Part shown: positions 45,096 through 53,374 of the stretch, one piece after another
How the letters are laid out: each line of letters opens with the position of its first letter
Position numbering within the stretch: position 1 is the first letter of the stretch
From: Marinobacter lipolyticus SM19
GTDB lineage: Bacteria; Pseudomonadota; Gammaproteobacteria; Pseudomonadales; Oleiphilaceae
Length of the DNA stretch: 64,000 nucleotides
NCBI RefSeq assembly: GCF_000397065.2
Contig: NZ_KE007326.1
Span: forward strand, 384,124 to 448,123
Direction of reading: 5' to 3'
The notes under the pieces: model-generated
What the model was told of the DNA's origin: nothing
Databases searched by the model: none
What the model saw: only the letters and a program-made list of their open reading frames with translations
Position numbers and translations under genes: made by a program

Positions 45096-45124
45096 TTGAC
45101 AGGAAGCGCCCAAATACTGAAAAT
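45096..45124 (+). promoter_or_regulatory. Promoter of tRNA-Met
   Basis: TTGACA (45096-45101), 17 nt, GAAAAT (45119-45124), followed by a GC-rich discriminator ACGCGCC as expected for a stringently controlled stable-RNA promoter. Predicted start near 45131. Confidence 0.75.
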
Positions 45125-45159
45125 ACGCGCCTCGTTTGGGGCGATGCCCAAAGCGAAAT

Positions 45160-45236
45160 GGCAAGGTAGCTCAGTTGGTTAGAGCACAGCACTCATAATG
45201 CTGGGGTCGGCGGTTCGACTCCGCCCCTTGCTACCA
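45160..45236 (+). tRNA. tRNA-Met (anticodon CAT)
   Basis: 77 nt with encoded CCA. Acceptor GGCAAGG pairs with CCTTGCT (one G-U at the end), D-loop AGCTCAGTTGGTTAGAGC, anticodon CAT at 45194-45196 in CAGCA-CTCATAA-TGCTG, T-loop GGTTCGACTCC. The closed first pair and overall form suggest elongator rather than initiator Met. Confidence 0.95.
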
Positions 45237-45243
45237 ATATTCG

Positions 45244-45278
45244 AAAGGGTCGCGATTAACGTCGCGACCCTTTTCTTT
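45244..45278 (+). terminator. Intrinsic terminator after tRNA-Met
   Basis: AAAGGGTCGCGA / TCGCGACCCTTT forms a 12-bp stem around a short TTAACG loop, ending in TTTTCTTT. It begins 8 nt after the tRNA. Confidence 0.92.
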
Positions 45279-45346
45279 ATTGGGGACGACCCCACCCTTC
45301 CCGGGAATTGAACGCGGGACGACCCGCAGTGAAATTTTCCGACATC

Positions 45347-45784
45347 ATGAGAACCACCAAAGACAGAATTCGTCAGGCAGTATCCTTTGAAGCACTCGGA
45401 GTTATACTTTCCGTGCCCCTCGCAGTGTTTATCTTTGGTTTTGATCTGGACAAGACCAGTGTATTGGGCATCGTCGGAGCAACCATGGCAACCGCCTGGA
45501 ACTATGCATTCAACCTGATGTTCGACCATGGGCTGAAGAGAATGACAGGCTCTACGCGAAAATCGCTGAAAACCCGATTATTACACGCGTTTAGTTTTGA
45601 AGCGGGACTTCTTGTCGTGTTCCTTCCGTTCATCACATGGTGGATGGATATTGGGCTCGTCGAAGCGCTGGTCGTCGACTTCGCGTTTATCGCTTTCTAT
45701 CTCGTATATGCATTCGTGTTCACCTGGTGTTATGACACCATTTTTCCGGACGACGATGCGAGCGACAGGAGAAGGCCGGCTTAA
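45347..45784 (+). CDS. PACE-family efflux protein (AceI-like)
   Basis: About 145-residue, four-helix membrane protein with two tandem bacterial transmembrane pair repeats: DRIRQAVSFEALGVILSVPL and the second LLHAFSFEAGLLVVFLPFI. The repeated FSFE/VSFE glutamates are the family hallmark. PACE proteins are proton-driven exporters of chlorhexidine, biocides or short diamines. ATG 45347 is chosen over TTG 45308 because the family has a short N-terminus. Natural substrate unknown. Confidence 0.85.
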   Translation: MRTTKDRIRQAVSFEALGVILSVPLAVFIFGFDLDKTSVLGIVGATMATAWNYAFNLMFDHGLKRMTGSTRKSLKTRLLHAFSFEAGLLVVFLPFITWWMDIGLVEALVVDFAFIAFYLVYAFVFTWCYDTIFPDDDASDRRRPA

Positions 45785-45799
45785 CCACTGCCCGGCCTT
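45772..45799. terminator. Hairpin between the PACE gene and the repeat-helix gene
   Basis: AAGGCCGG (45772-45779) pairs with CCGGCCTT (45792-45799) over the PACE stop, between convergent genes. CCCGTTTT follows on the plus strand, a weak T-tract. Confidence 0.5.
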
Positions 45800-45823
45800 C
45801 CCGTTTTCAGGATCTAATCTGAC

Positions 45824-46339
45824 TCAGTCCCAGATATTCCACCAGGCTTTGGCGTTTTCTTTCTTCTGCTCCTGCCCCTTTTCACTGCCCTTTGATGCAG
45901 GGTCAGCCTTGCGGTTTTCATTATCCCGATTGGAAGCCTCTACCTGTTCCCGGGCATCCTCGCCGCTTTTTCTAGCCTCTTCGGCGCGTTCGCGGGCACG
46001 TTCAGCTTCGTCCTCACCACGCTCACGATTACGCTCGGCTTCATCTTCAGCACGCTCACGCGCCATTTCAGCCTCGTCTTCAGCACGATCCCGCGCATCC
46101 TCTGCGTCTTCCTCAGCGCGCTCGCGCATTTCTTCGGCTTTATCCTTGCCCTTATTGCGGGCTTCTTTCGCCTTCTCTTTGGCTTCGCGAGCCTTGCCTT
46201 TGCCTTTCTCAGACATTTCCACAGCTTGCTGGATATTGTCTGCAGCGTCAGACTGAGCCCAAACGGGCATCGTCGACAGGCTGCCAGCCAAAACAATGCC
46301 AGTAGCAATTACAGTGGAACGAATCGTTTTCGTATTCAT
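45824..46339 (-). CDS. Secreted charged helical protein with 11-residue repeats
   Basis: 171 residues: a signal peptide cleaved near A28 (MPVWAQS), then an almost continuous charged helix of E, R, K, A and D. Residues 74-117 are four exact-length 11-residue units (RAEEDAEDARD, RAEDEAEMARE, RAEDEAERNRE, RGEDEAERARE), with Lys-rich helix before. The C-terminus is low complexity and ends AWWNIWD. Eleven-residue periodicity is typical of right-handed coiled coils and LEA-like amphipathic helices. Function unknown; a periplasmic or cell-surface role is implied by the signal. Confidence 0.75.
   Translation of the reverse strand: MNTKTIRSTVIATGIVLAGSLSTMPVWAQSDAADNIQQAVEMSEKGKGKAREAKEKAKEARNKGKDKAEEMRERAEEDAEDARDRAEDEAEMARERAEDEAERNRERGEDEAERARERAEEARKSGEDAREQVEASNRDNENRKADPASKGSEKGQEQKKENAKAWWNIWD
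45989..46120 (-). repeat. Four 33-bp coding repeats
   Basis: Four tandem 33-bp units encode residues 74-117 of the secreted helical protein, with the pattern R-A/G-E-E/D-D/E-A-E-x-x-R-D/E. The DNA copies are diverged but in register, so the array looks old rather than freshly expanded. Confidence 0.75.
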
Positions 46340-46528
46340 AGAGACTCTCTCTTCAATGAGTGAACACCGGTGCGATCCCCGGCACTTCCAACAACACCAT
46401 AATCATAATGATTTATAGAATATTGGCGGTACTCATTTCACGCCAGAAGCCGTGCTCCAGTTCCATTCGATGTGGCATACTCCCGGATCGAAACAAATAA
46501 AAAACATGCAACTGCAAGGACCGTTGAT

Positions 46529-47806
46529 ATGAGACCGGAAACCCTGGCCCTTCACGCGGGCTTCAAGAGCGACCCTACAACCCGGGCCGCAACCACGCCG
46601 ATTTACCAGACCACGTCCTACACCTTCGATGACACCCAGCACGGCGCCGATCTGTTTGATCTTAAGGTACAGGGCAACATCTATACCCGCATAATGAACC
46701 CCACCAACGCCGTTCTGGAAGAGCGAATGGCGGAGCTTGAGGGTGGTGTAGGCGCCCTGGCGGTGGCTTCCGGCATGGCGGCCATCACCTATGCTCTGCA
46801 AACCATCTGCAGGGTTGGCAACAACATCGTCAGTACCGGCCAGCTCTACGGCGGTACTTACAATCTGTTTGCCCATTCTCTGCCAAATCAGGGCATTGAC
46901 TGTCGCATGGTGCAACACGACGATTTCGACGCCGTGGAAAACGCCATTGATGACAATACGCGCGCCCTGTTTTGCGAATCCATCGGCAACCCGGCCGGGA
47001 ATGTGGTGGATATCCAGCGCTGGGCCGATATCGCCCATAAACATGGCATTCCGTTGATCGTGGATAACACTGTGGCAACACCCTTCCTTTGCCGCCCCTT
47101 CGATCACGGCGCAGACATCGTGATTCACTCTCTTACCAAGTACATCGGCGGCCACGGCACTACTGTGGCCGGCGTCGTGGTGGATTCCGGCAAGTTCGAC
47201 TGGAAAGCCAGTGCCGCCAAGTTCCCGATGCTGAACGAGCCGGACCCGTCCTATCACGGCGTGGTCTACACCGAAGCCCTCGGCGCGGCAGCCTTTATCG
47301 GTCGCTGTCGCGTGGTACCTCTGCGCAACACCGGCGCCGCTCTGGCTCCGTTCAATGCTTTCCTGATCATGCAGGGCCTGGAAACCCTGGCACTGCGCAT
47401 GGAACGCCATTGCGAGAACGCAGAGAAAGTCGCCAACTTCCTGCAGAAGCATCCCTCCGTAGAGTGGGTCAACTACGCCGCCCTGGCCGATAGCCCCTAC
47501 AAGGCAACGTGCGAAAAAATCTGCGGCGGTAAGGCCTCAGGTATCCTGAGCTTCGGCATTAAAGGGGGCCGAGAGGCAGGCGCGAGGTTTATCGACGCGC
47601 TGGAACTGATCTATCGTCTGGTGAACATCGGGGACGCCAAGTCCCTGGCCTGTCATCCGGCTACCACCACCCATCGCCAGCTGAACCCGGACGAACTCAA
47701 GAGTGCGGGGGTGAGCGAGGATCTGGTGCGCCTGTCCATTGGAATTGAACACGTGGACGACATCATCGCCGACATCACTCAGGCGCTGGACAAAGCCGGT
47801 AGCTGA
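46529..47806 (+). CDS. metY: O-acetylhomoserine aminocarboxypropyltransferase
   Basis: 425-residue PLP enzyme of the Cys/Met family that makes homocysteine from O-acetylhomoserine and sulfide. TLALHAGFKSDPTTRAATTPIYQTTSY, NPTNAVLEERMAELEGGVGALAVASGMAAI, and the PLP-lysine block DIVIHSLTKYIGGHGTTVAGVVVDSG are typical. ATG 46529 follows AAGGA; upstream in-frame codons lack a ribosome site. I see no SAM or cobalamin riboswitch upstream. O-succinylhomoserine use cannot be excluded. Confidence 0.9.
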   Translation: MRPETLALHAGFKSDPTTRAATTPIYQTTSYTFDDTQHGADLFDLKVQGNIYTRIMNPTNAVLEERMAELEGGVGALAVASGMAAITYALQTICRVGNNIVSTGQLYGGTYNLFAHSLPNQGIDCRMVQHDDFDAVENAIDDNTRALFCESIGNPAGNVVDIQRWADIAHKHGIPLIVDNTVATPFLCRPFDHGADIVIHSLTKYIGGHGTTVAGVVVDSGKFDWKASAAKFPMLNEPDPSYHGVVYTEALGAAAFIGRCRVVPLRNTGAALAPFNAFLIMQGLETLALRMERHCENAEKVANFLQKHPSVEWVNYAALADSPYKATCEKICGGKASGILSFGIKGGREAGARFIDALELIYRLVNIGDAKSLACHPATTTHRQLNPDELKSAGVSEDLVRLSIGIEHVDDIIADITQALDKAGS

Positions 47807-47810
47807 CTCT

Positions 47811-47844
47811 GTAACCGGGTTCGACGAATGTCGGGTCCGGTTAC
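47811..47844 (+). terminator. Hairpin after metY
   Basis: GTAACCGG (47811-47818) pairs with CCGGTTAC (47837-47844), with an inner CGAC/GTCG stem and GAAT loop. It starts 4 nt past the metY stop. There is no T-run, so it may act by Rho-dependent or mRNA-end protection. Confidence 0.5.
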
Positions 47845-47934
47845 CCCCGTGATTGCCCGTATCTGCCTTGTATCTACCCTGCCCGGGCATTACCCTTTAC
47901 AAATCCCCTAAGTTTTAATGAGAGTCCGGTTGCA

Positions 47935-48975
47935 ATGAGCGACAGTGCGAAGCCCCGTATCAGCAGTGGTTCCAAATTCCGCAACGAGCATGGTTTTTCA
48001 GCGATCAAGGATGGAATCAAGCAATCCGGACACAAGGATACGCCGGCCGTTGAGCGCAAACCCAAATGGCTGAGGGCGCGTATGCCCGGCGGGGAGCGCT
48101 ATGACGCCGTTCGCAAGAACGTCAGCGAACACCGCCTCAGCACCGTCTGCCAGGAATCCCATTGCCCCAATATTGGCGAATGCTGGACCAACGGCACCGC
48201 CACCATCATGGTGATGGGCTCAGTATGTACCCGCGCCTGCCGCTTCTGCGCGGTGGATACCGGTAACCCCAAGGGATGGCTGGATCACGAAGAGCCGGAA
48301 AATACCGCCAAGTCGGTGGAACTGATGGGGTTGCGATATATCGTGCTGACCTCCGTGGACCGGGACGATCTGGACGACGGAGGCGCGGCTCATTACGCGG
48401 CCTGTGTTTCCGCCATCAAACAGCGGACGCCGGAGGTGGCAGTTGAAGCACTGACCCCGGATTTTGATGCAGTAATGTCGGACGTGGAAAAGGTGGTGGA
48501 TTCCGGGCTGGATGTCTTCGCCCAGAACGTGGAAACCGTCAAACGCCTTACCAGCCGCGTGCGCGATCCCCGTGCCGGCTACGAAAAGACACTCAGCGTA
48601 CTCGCCCATGCCAAGCAATACCGCCCGGACGTCCTCACCAAGACCAGCCTGATGCTCGGACTGGGTGAAACCGAGGAAGAGATCCTTGAAACCATGGATG
48701 ACCTGCGCGCCATCGGCGTTGATATCCTGACCCTTGGCCAGTACCTGCGCCCCACTCCGAACCACCTGCCGGTGGAGCGTTACGTCACACCGGAAGAATT
48801 CAACCGCTACCGCGACATTGGCCTTGAAAAGGGCTTCATGGAAGTACCTTCCGGGCCCATGGTGCGCTCCAGCTACCGTGCGGATCGGGTATTCGACAAG
48901 AACAACCTGGGCCTGACCGTGCCCGAGGTACCCGCCAGCAACGCTCAGCAGATTCCGGTCAAGGCTCTTGACTGA
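47935..48975 (+). CDS. lipA: Lipoyl synthase
   Basis: 346-residue radical-SAM enzyme that inserts sulfur into protein-bound octanoyl groups. Both iron-sulfur sites are intact: the auxiliary cluster ([13 protein letters not shown]) and the radical-[11 protein letters not shown]. The C-terminal RSSYRAD serine ligand is present. Standard length and ATG. lipB is not adjacent. Confidence 0.96.
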   Translation: MSDSAKPRISSGSKFRNEHGFSAIKDGIKQSGHKDTPAVERKPKWLRARMPGGERYDAVRKNVSEHRLSTVCQESHCPNIGECWTNGTATIMVMGSVCTRACRFCAVDTGNPKGWLDHEEPENTAKSVELMGLRYIVLTSVDRDDLDDGGAAHYAACVSAIKQRTPEVAVEALTPDFDAVMSDVEKVVDSGLDVFAQNVETVKRLTSRVRDPRAGYEKTLSVLAHAKQYRPDVLTKTSLMLGLGETEEEILETMDDLRAIGVDILTLGQYLRPTPNHLPVERYVTPEEFNRYRDIGLEKGFMEVPSGPMVRSSYRADRVFDKNNLGLTVPEVPASNAQQIPVKALD

Positions 48976-49052
48976 CGTAATTGTGAGCCATTGTTAAATG
49001 CTGCTGGAGCCATGACCTGAAACAAGGAAAAGTTCACAAGCTGCTGCTACCT

Positions 49053-49094
49053 TTAGCGTTTTCACGCTAATCAACACCCTCCTAAGCAAGGAGG
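49053..49094 (+). other. Two hairpins in the leader of the chemotaxis-receptor gene
   Basis: TTAGCG/CGCTAA (49053-49058, 49065-49070) and CCTCCT/AGGAGG (49078-49083, 49089-49094) stand side by side in the 147-nt lipA-receptor gap. The second contains a perfect anti-Shine-Dalgarno/Shine-Dalgarno pair but is 28 nt from the start codon. It does not match the GEMM c-di-GMP riboswitch pattern. A regulatory leader is possible. Confidence 0.35.
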
Positions 49095-49122
49095 CATTGG
49101 CTGATCGGAAAGCGGGTTTCTC

Positions 49123-50343
49123 ATGCTGCAATTACTCAAAAACGCACGGCTGAAATACAAGTTCTGGCTGCTGAACATCGTCGTACTGACCGTACTTTGC
49201 CTTCTGGTGCTCTACGCTATGAGCACCATTGCCTCCGCCACTGACCGCTCCTTTGCCGACGTCTTCAGCGACACGGCACTGGAATTTGCCGGGATTGTTG
49301 CAATGCTGATGGCCCTGGAAATGGCCGGCTCCCAGTTGCTGATTTCCTTTATCGAGCGTCATGTTAATCGCCTCAAAAGTACCATGGTGGATGTGCAGGC
49401 GTCAGGCAACCTCAGCAAACGAGCTGACGTGGACTCCACAGACGAAATCGGTGAAATGGGCAACGCCTTCAACGCCATGCAGGACCGCACCATGAGCGTG
49501 GTCAAAAGCATGAAGGAAGCCATCGAGAGGCTGCACAGCGAGGTCCGCGAACTGACTGCCGCAGCCGAGGCCCGCCGCGATGACCTTTCTCGCCAGCAAG
49601 CCGGTGCAGACCGTTCCGCTGAAGTCATCGAGGCCATGCTTCAAAGCTTCAGTGGCATTGCCGAGCAGGCGAACATTGCCAAGACCCTGTCTCATGAAGC
49701 CCGCAGCACGGCCCAGGAAGGTGGCGAGCGGGTGTCCCGCAGCGCTGACTCCATTCGTCGCCTTGAAGAGATCATTCGCCACTCGGCGTCCAGTGTGGAA
49801 TCCCTCGCCGAGAACAGCCACGAAATCAGCCACGCAGTCACCGAAATCAAGGGCATTGCCGAGCAAACCAATCTGCTGGCCCTGAACGCCGCCATCGAGG
49901 CCGCGCGCGCAGGCGAACAGGGACGTGGCTTCGCAGTGGTTGCTGACGAAGTGCGCAACCTGGCCCAGCGGGTACAGGATTCCACCGACCAGATCCAGGG
50001 TACGATTAACCGCCTGCTCACCGCCATGGACACGGCCGTTACCCAGATGACCGAGAGCTCCGCGGATGCCAGTCGTTGCGTGGATGAGTCCGAGGAGGGC
50101 CGAAAAGCCCTGAGCGCCATCAATTCGGTCGTCGGGCGCATCGACGAGACCAATGAGGAGATCGCTTCCATGTCCGCGGATCAGACCGCATCCACCGACG
50201 ATGTGCTGGCCAACGTGCAGGGCATTCGTGACACCACCCAGAGCATGGTGACCCAATTGGCCGAGAGCGCAGATATGACCCAACGGCTGAAAAACCTGAT
50301 CGACTCGCTGGAAGTGGCCTCAAACAGGGTCACAGTTAACTGA
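49123..50343 (+). CDS. Methyl-accepting chemotaxis protein with minimal periplasmic part
   Basis: 406 residues. Two hydrophobic helices (about 13-34 and 52-75) are separated by less than 20 residues, so there is almost no external sensor domain. A HAMP segment (about 76-130) leads to the signalling coiled coil, with the tip [48 protein letters not shown] sequence. Such receptors usually sense through the membrane or cytoplasm. No che genes are nearby. Confidence 0.88.
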   Translation: MLQLLKNARLKYKFWLLNIVVLTVLCLLVLYAMSTIASATDRSFADVFSDTALEFAGIVAMLMALEMAGSQLLISFIERHVNRLKSTMVDVQASGNLSKRADVDSTDEIGEMGNAFNAMQDRTMSVVKSMKEAIERLHSEVRELTAAAEARRDDLSRQQAGADRSAEVIEAMLQSFSGIAEQANIAKTLSHEARSTAQEGGERVSRSADSIRRLEEIIRHSASSVESLAENSHEISHAVTEIKGIAEQTNLLALNAAIEAARAGEQGRGFAVVADEVRNLAQRVQDSTDQIQGTINRLLTAMDTAVTQMTESSADASRCVDESEEGRKALSAINSVVGRIDETNEEIASMSADQTASTDDVLANVQGIRDTTQSMVTQLAESADMTQRLKNLIDSLEVASNRVTVN

Positions 50344-50395
50344 CGCTTTGTGGCACACTCTGCACTCGTTTTATCACAGTGTGGACTATGTGCCG

Positions 50396-52882
50396 ATGAC
50401 CCTGATCCGTTCCCTTTACAACCGGTTGATTCTCCCCCACCCGGTTGTTGTCCTGATTGTTTTCGCCAGCATTCTCGTACTTGCCAGCCTCAGGCTGGAC
50501 CAGTTCCGGCTTGATGCCTCGGCCGAATCACTGGTGCTGGAGAACGACCGGTCGCTGGAACAGTATCGCGAGGTCAACCGGCGCTTCACCACGTCCGACG
50601 ACTTCCTCATCGTTACCTTCACTCCCGATGGAGAGCTGTTCAGTGAGAAAACCCTGGGCACCCTTCGCCAACTGAGAGACGAGTTGGCAGCGCTGGATAG
50701 CGTCAGCACTACCAACAGCATCCTCAACGTGCCACTGCTCCACAGCCCGGACCTGACCCTCGACACGGTGGATTCGGAAATCCGGACCATGGACGAGGAC
50801 AACGTGGCGCCGGACACTGCCCGCAAGGCCCTGCTGGAGAATCCGCTCTACCCCAATCTGTTGATCAGCGAGGACGCAAAGACCACGGCCATTCAGGTCA
50901 ACCTGCCCACACCGGACCGCTATTTCGACCTGCTGAGCCAGCGAGAGGTACTGCGCGATAAGGTCGCCAGCGATACCGCCAGCGAAGAGGACCGGAGAAA
51001 ACTCGAGCAAATCAGCAACGAATTTATCCGCTTCACCGAGCAACTGGGAGAGAAACGAGACCAGACCATAGGCCAGGTCCGCTCCATTCTGGACGGCTAC
51101 CGGGATAACGCCGAAATCTATCTGGGAGGCGTTCCCATGATCGTGGCGGACATGATTCAGTTCATAAAAAGTGACTTGTCCACGTTCGGCGTTGGCGTGT
51201 TGATCTTTCTGTTGCTGACTCTGGCCATCATCTTCCGCCAATGGCGCTGGGTGCTGGTGCCCCTGTTGTGCTGTGGTTTCACCGTATGGCTGGTGATCGG
51301 ATACCTGTCCTGGGCCCAGTGGCCGGTGACGGTGATTTCCTCCAACTTCGTGTCGCTGCTGCTGATCATGACCCTGTCGCTGACGATTCACCTGATCGTC
51401 CGCTACCGGGAATTCCAGCACGATGAGCCGGATGCGGCCCCCCGGGACACGTTGCGACGTACCCTGCTGGCCATGATCAAACCCTGTTTCTACATGGCCA
51501 TTACCACGATCGTGGCCTTCGGCTCACTGACCTTCAGCGGCATCCGTCCAGTTATTGATTTTGGCTGGATGATGACCATTGGCCTGTCCGTTGCCTTCCT
51601 GATCACGTTCCTGATTTTTCCAGCGTTGCTGGCATTGCTGCCACCGCCCATTGACCGCTATGTCGCATCCGACCGGATCCCGTTCACCGATGCCTTTGCC
51701 CGCTTTACTGAGCACCATGGAAAGGTCGTCATTGGCGGTTCCTTGGTGATTGCTGTGCTGTGCGTGGTTGGAATGAGCAGGCTCACGGTAGAAAACAGCT
51801 TTATCGACTACTTCAAATCCAGCACGGAAATCCACCAGGGCATGATCACCATAGACAATCGCCTGGGGGGCACCACTCCACTGGATGTGGTGATCACCGA
51901 CGACCCTCCCCCTGAAGATGCAGGCTCGGGCGATCCATTTGCCAGTGACTGTGACCCGTTCGTAGAGGATTGCGGCGACGCGGCGGAATATCGGGACACC
52001 TGGTTCACTTACCAGAAGATGGAGCGTCTAAGGAGCGTCCACAATTACCTGGACAGCCTGTCGGATACCGGCAAGGTGCTGTCCATCAGCACCACACTGG
52101 ACCTGCTGGCACAGGTCAACGGTGGTGAGCCGCTGGATGCCGTGGAACTGGCCTTTGTGCCGACAGCGATACCGGAAGATCTCCGGGACACCCTGCTGAC
52201 CCCCTACATCTCCGAGGAAAACGACCAGGCCCGCTTCAGTGTCCGCATCCTGGAAACCATGCCGGACCTGCGCCGCGATCAGCTGCTTGAAACCATTCAC
52301 GAACACCTGACCGGTGAGTTTGGCTTCGATGACGATCAGGTACTCTTTACCGGTATGACGGTGATGTACAACAACATGCTGCAAAGTCTGTTCGAGTCCC
52401 AGATCAAGACGCTGGGCGTGGTGTTCCTGGCCATTATGCTGATGTTCCTGATCCTGTTCCGATCGATTCTTCTGGCCCTGATAGGCATGGCCCCGAATCT
52501 GATCGCCGCCGGATCCGTGCTGGGCCTGATGGGCTGGCTGGGCATTCCTCTGGATATGATGACCATCACGGTGGCGGCTATAACCGTCGGTATTGCGGTC
52601 GATGACACTATCCACTACATCCACCGCTTCAAGACCGAGTTCGCCAAAGACGGCGACTACATCGCCACCATGCACCGCTGTCACCGCAGCATCGGCCGGG
52701 CGATGTTCTACACGTCCCTGACCATCATCATCGGTTTCTCGATCCTGGTGCTGTCAAACTTCATCCCGACCATCTACTTCGGCCTGTTCACCGGCTTCGC
52801 CATGTTCATGGCCCTGGCGGGCGCCCTGACCCTGCTGCCGCGTCTGATCGTTCTGATCAAGCCGTTTGGTTCGGGGGTGTAG
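50396..52882 (+). CDS. RND-superfamily exporter (MMPL-type)
   Basis: About 828 residues with two repeats of six helices, each preceded by a large periplasmic loop. N-terminal helix NRLILPHPVVVLIVF, membrane blocks such as VTVISSNFVSLLLIMTLSLTIHLIVRYRE and MMTITVAAITVGIAVDDTIHYIHRFK carry the intramembrane Asp residues. It belongs to the predicted exporter group that includes hopanoid and lipid transporters. A cysteine pair (DCDPFVEDCGD) lies in the second loop. ATG 50396 is chosen over TTG 50348. Substrate unknown. Confidence 0.85.
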   Translation: MTLIRSLYNRLILPHPVVVLIVFASILVLASLRLDQFRLDASAESLVLENDRSLEQYREVNRRFTTSDDFLIVTFTPDGELFSEKTLGTLRQLRDELAALDSVSTTNSILNVPLLHSPDLTLDTVDSEIRTMDEDNVAPDTARKALLENPLYPNLLISEDAKTTAIQVNLPTPDRYFDLLSQREVLRDKVASDTASEEDRRKLEQISNEFIRFTEQLGEKRDQTIGQVRSILDGYRDNAEIYLGGVPMIVADMIQFIKSDLSTFGVGVLIFLLLTLAIIFRQWRWVLVPLLCCGFTVWLVIGYLSWAQWPVTVISSNFVSLLLIMTLSLTIHLIVRYREFQHDEPDAAPRDTLRRTLLAMIKPCFYMAITTIVAFGSLTFSGIRPVIDFGWMMTIGLSVAFLITFLIFPALLALLPPPIDRYVASDRIPFTDAFARFTEHHGKVVIGGSLVIAVLCVVGMSRLTVENSFIDYFKSSTEIHQGMITIDNRLGGTTPLDVVITDDPPPEDAGSGDPFASDCDPFVEDCGDAAEYRDTWFTYQKMERLRSVHNYLDSLSDTGKVLSISTTLDLLAQVNGGEPLDAVELAFVPTAIPEDLRDTLLTPYISEENDQARFSVRILETMPDLRRDQLLETIHEHLTGEFGFDDDQVLFTGMTVMYNNMLQSLFESQIKTLGVVFLAIMLMFLILFRSILLALIGMAPNLIAAGSVLGLMGWLGIPLDMMTITVAAITVGIAVDDTIHYIHRFKTEFAKDGDYIATMHRCHRSIGRAMFYTSLTIIIGFSILVLSNFIPTIYFGLFTGFAMFMALAGALTLLPRLIVLIKPFGSGV

Positions 52883-52912
52883 TCTTTTTGTAGCCTGCTG
52901 GTTTGGGGGGCG

Positions 52913-53022
52913 GATCGGTGATGAGCCCCCCTTCCCAAAACCGCTACGAGCACGTCCATGTGCGCTTCTCTCCGGCCATCCCTGGCCTCCGAAATTTTGG
53001 GAAGGGGGGCTCATCACCGATC
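52913..53022 (-). repeat. Long inverted-repeat element B (conserved core, 28-bp arms)
   Basis: Arms 52913-52940 and 52995-53022 are perfectly complementary over 28 nt (starting GATCGGTGATGAGCC). The 54-nt core, read on the minus strand, contains CGGAGGCCAGGGATGGCC and GGAGAGAAGCGCACATGG and ends GTAGCGG. It matches elements A and C, while its arms are unrelated to theirs. Confidence 0.85.
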
Positions 53023-53102
53023 TTCTTACTTCACGGATATCGCCAAGTTAGTCGTAGATCACAATAAACTGATTCCCCGCTTCACATAACTGCAAAATCC
53101 GA

Positions 53103-53296
53103 GGCATGGCGGGTGAAGGCCCTCGACAGAATTTCGGAGGCCATGGATGGCCGGAGAGAAGCGCACAGGGGTGAAGCCGAGCGTTTATGAAGCGTAGCTT
53201 CATGCGACAGCTGAACGACAGCAATCTGTGATTGCTGGCTGGACCCGCTTGCGGGTGCTTGTAGCGGTTCTGGCGAGGGCCTTCACCCGCCATGCC
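53103..53296 (+). repeat. Long inverted-repeat element C (composite, 23-bp arms)
   Basis: Arms 53103-53125 and 53274-53296 match perfectly over 23 nt (starting GGCATGGCGGG); the stem continues AGAA/TTCT past one mismatch. The core (TTTCGGAGGCCATGGATGG... ending TTGTAGCGGTTCTGG) is split by about 90 nt carrying three small perfect hairpins: ATGAAGC/GCTTCAT (53187-53203), CAGCAAT/ATTGCTG (53219-53237) and ACCCGC/GCGGGT (53243-53256). Confidence 0.82.
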
Positions 53297-53322
53297 CGCA
53301 CCACAAGTCGCAGGCTAGAAAC

Positions 53323-53362
53323 AAAAAAACCGCCAACGGCCAGAAACCGTGGCGGCTTTTTT
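53323..53362 (-). terminator. Intrinsic terminator of the Spy-like gene
   Basis: CCGCCAACGG pairs with CCGTGGCGG (one bulged A), flanked by seven A residues on the left and CTTTTTT on the right, so it has a T-run on both strands. It lies 13 nt past the Spy-like stop on the minus strand. Confidence 0.88.
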
Positions 53363-53374
53363 CAGGTCAGGCGC

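Larger units (their letters stand above)
52883..53374. other. 492-nt gene-free region holding two long hairpin elements
   Basis: The gap between the convergent RND and Spy-like genes holds element B (52913-53022), element C (53103-53296) and a terminator (53323-53362). No frame in it looks coding; the short open frames follow the inverted repeats and share no conserved start or ribosome site. Confidence 0.8.

Noticed and set aside
45989..46120. Regular 33-bp repeats that could be taken for a CRISPR-like array.
   Set aside because: They are contiguous, diverged and in frame, with no spacers; they encode an 11-residue protein repeat.
46395..46420. Fur-like AT-rich sequence (CATAATCATAATGATT) upstream of the repeat-helix gene.
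   Set aside because: Only partial fit to the 19-bp Fur consensus and no iron-related gene nearby.
46340..46528. Possible SAM or cobalamin riboswitch ahead of metY.
   Set aside because: No conserved riboswitch core is visible in the 189-nt gap.
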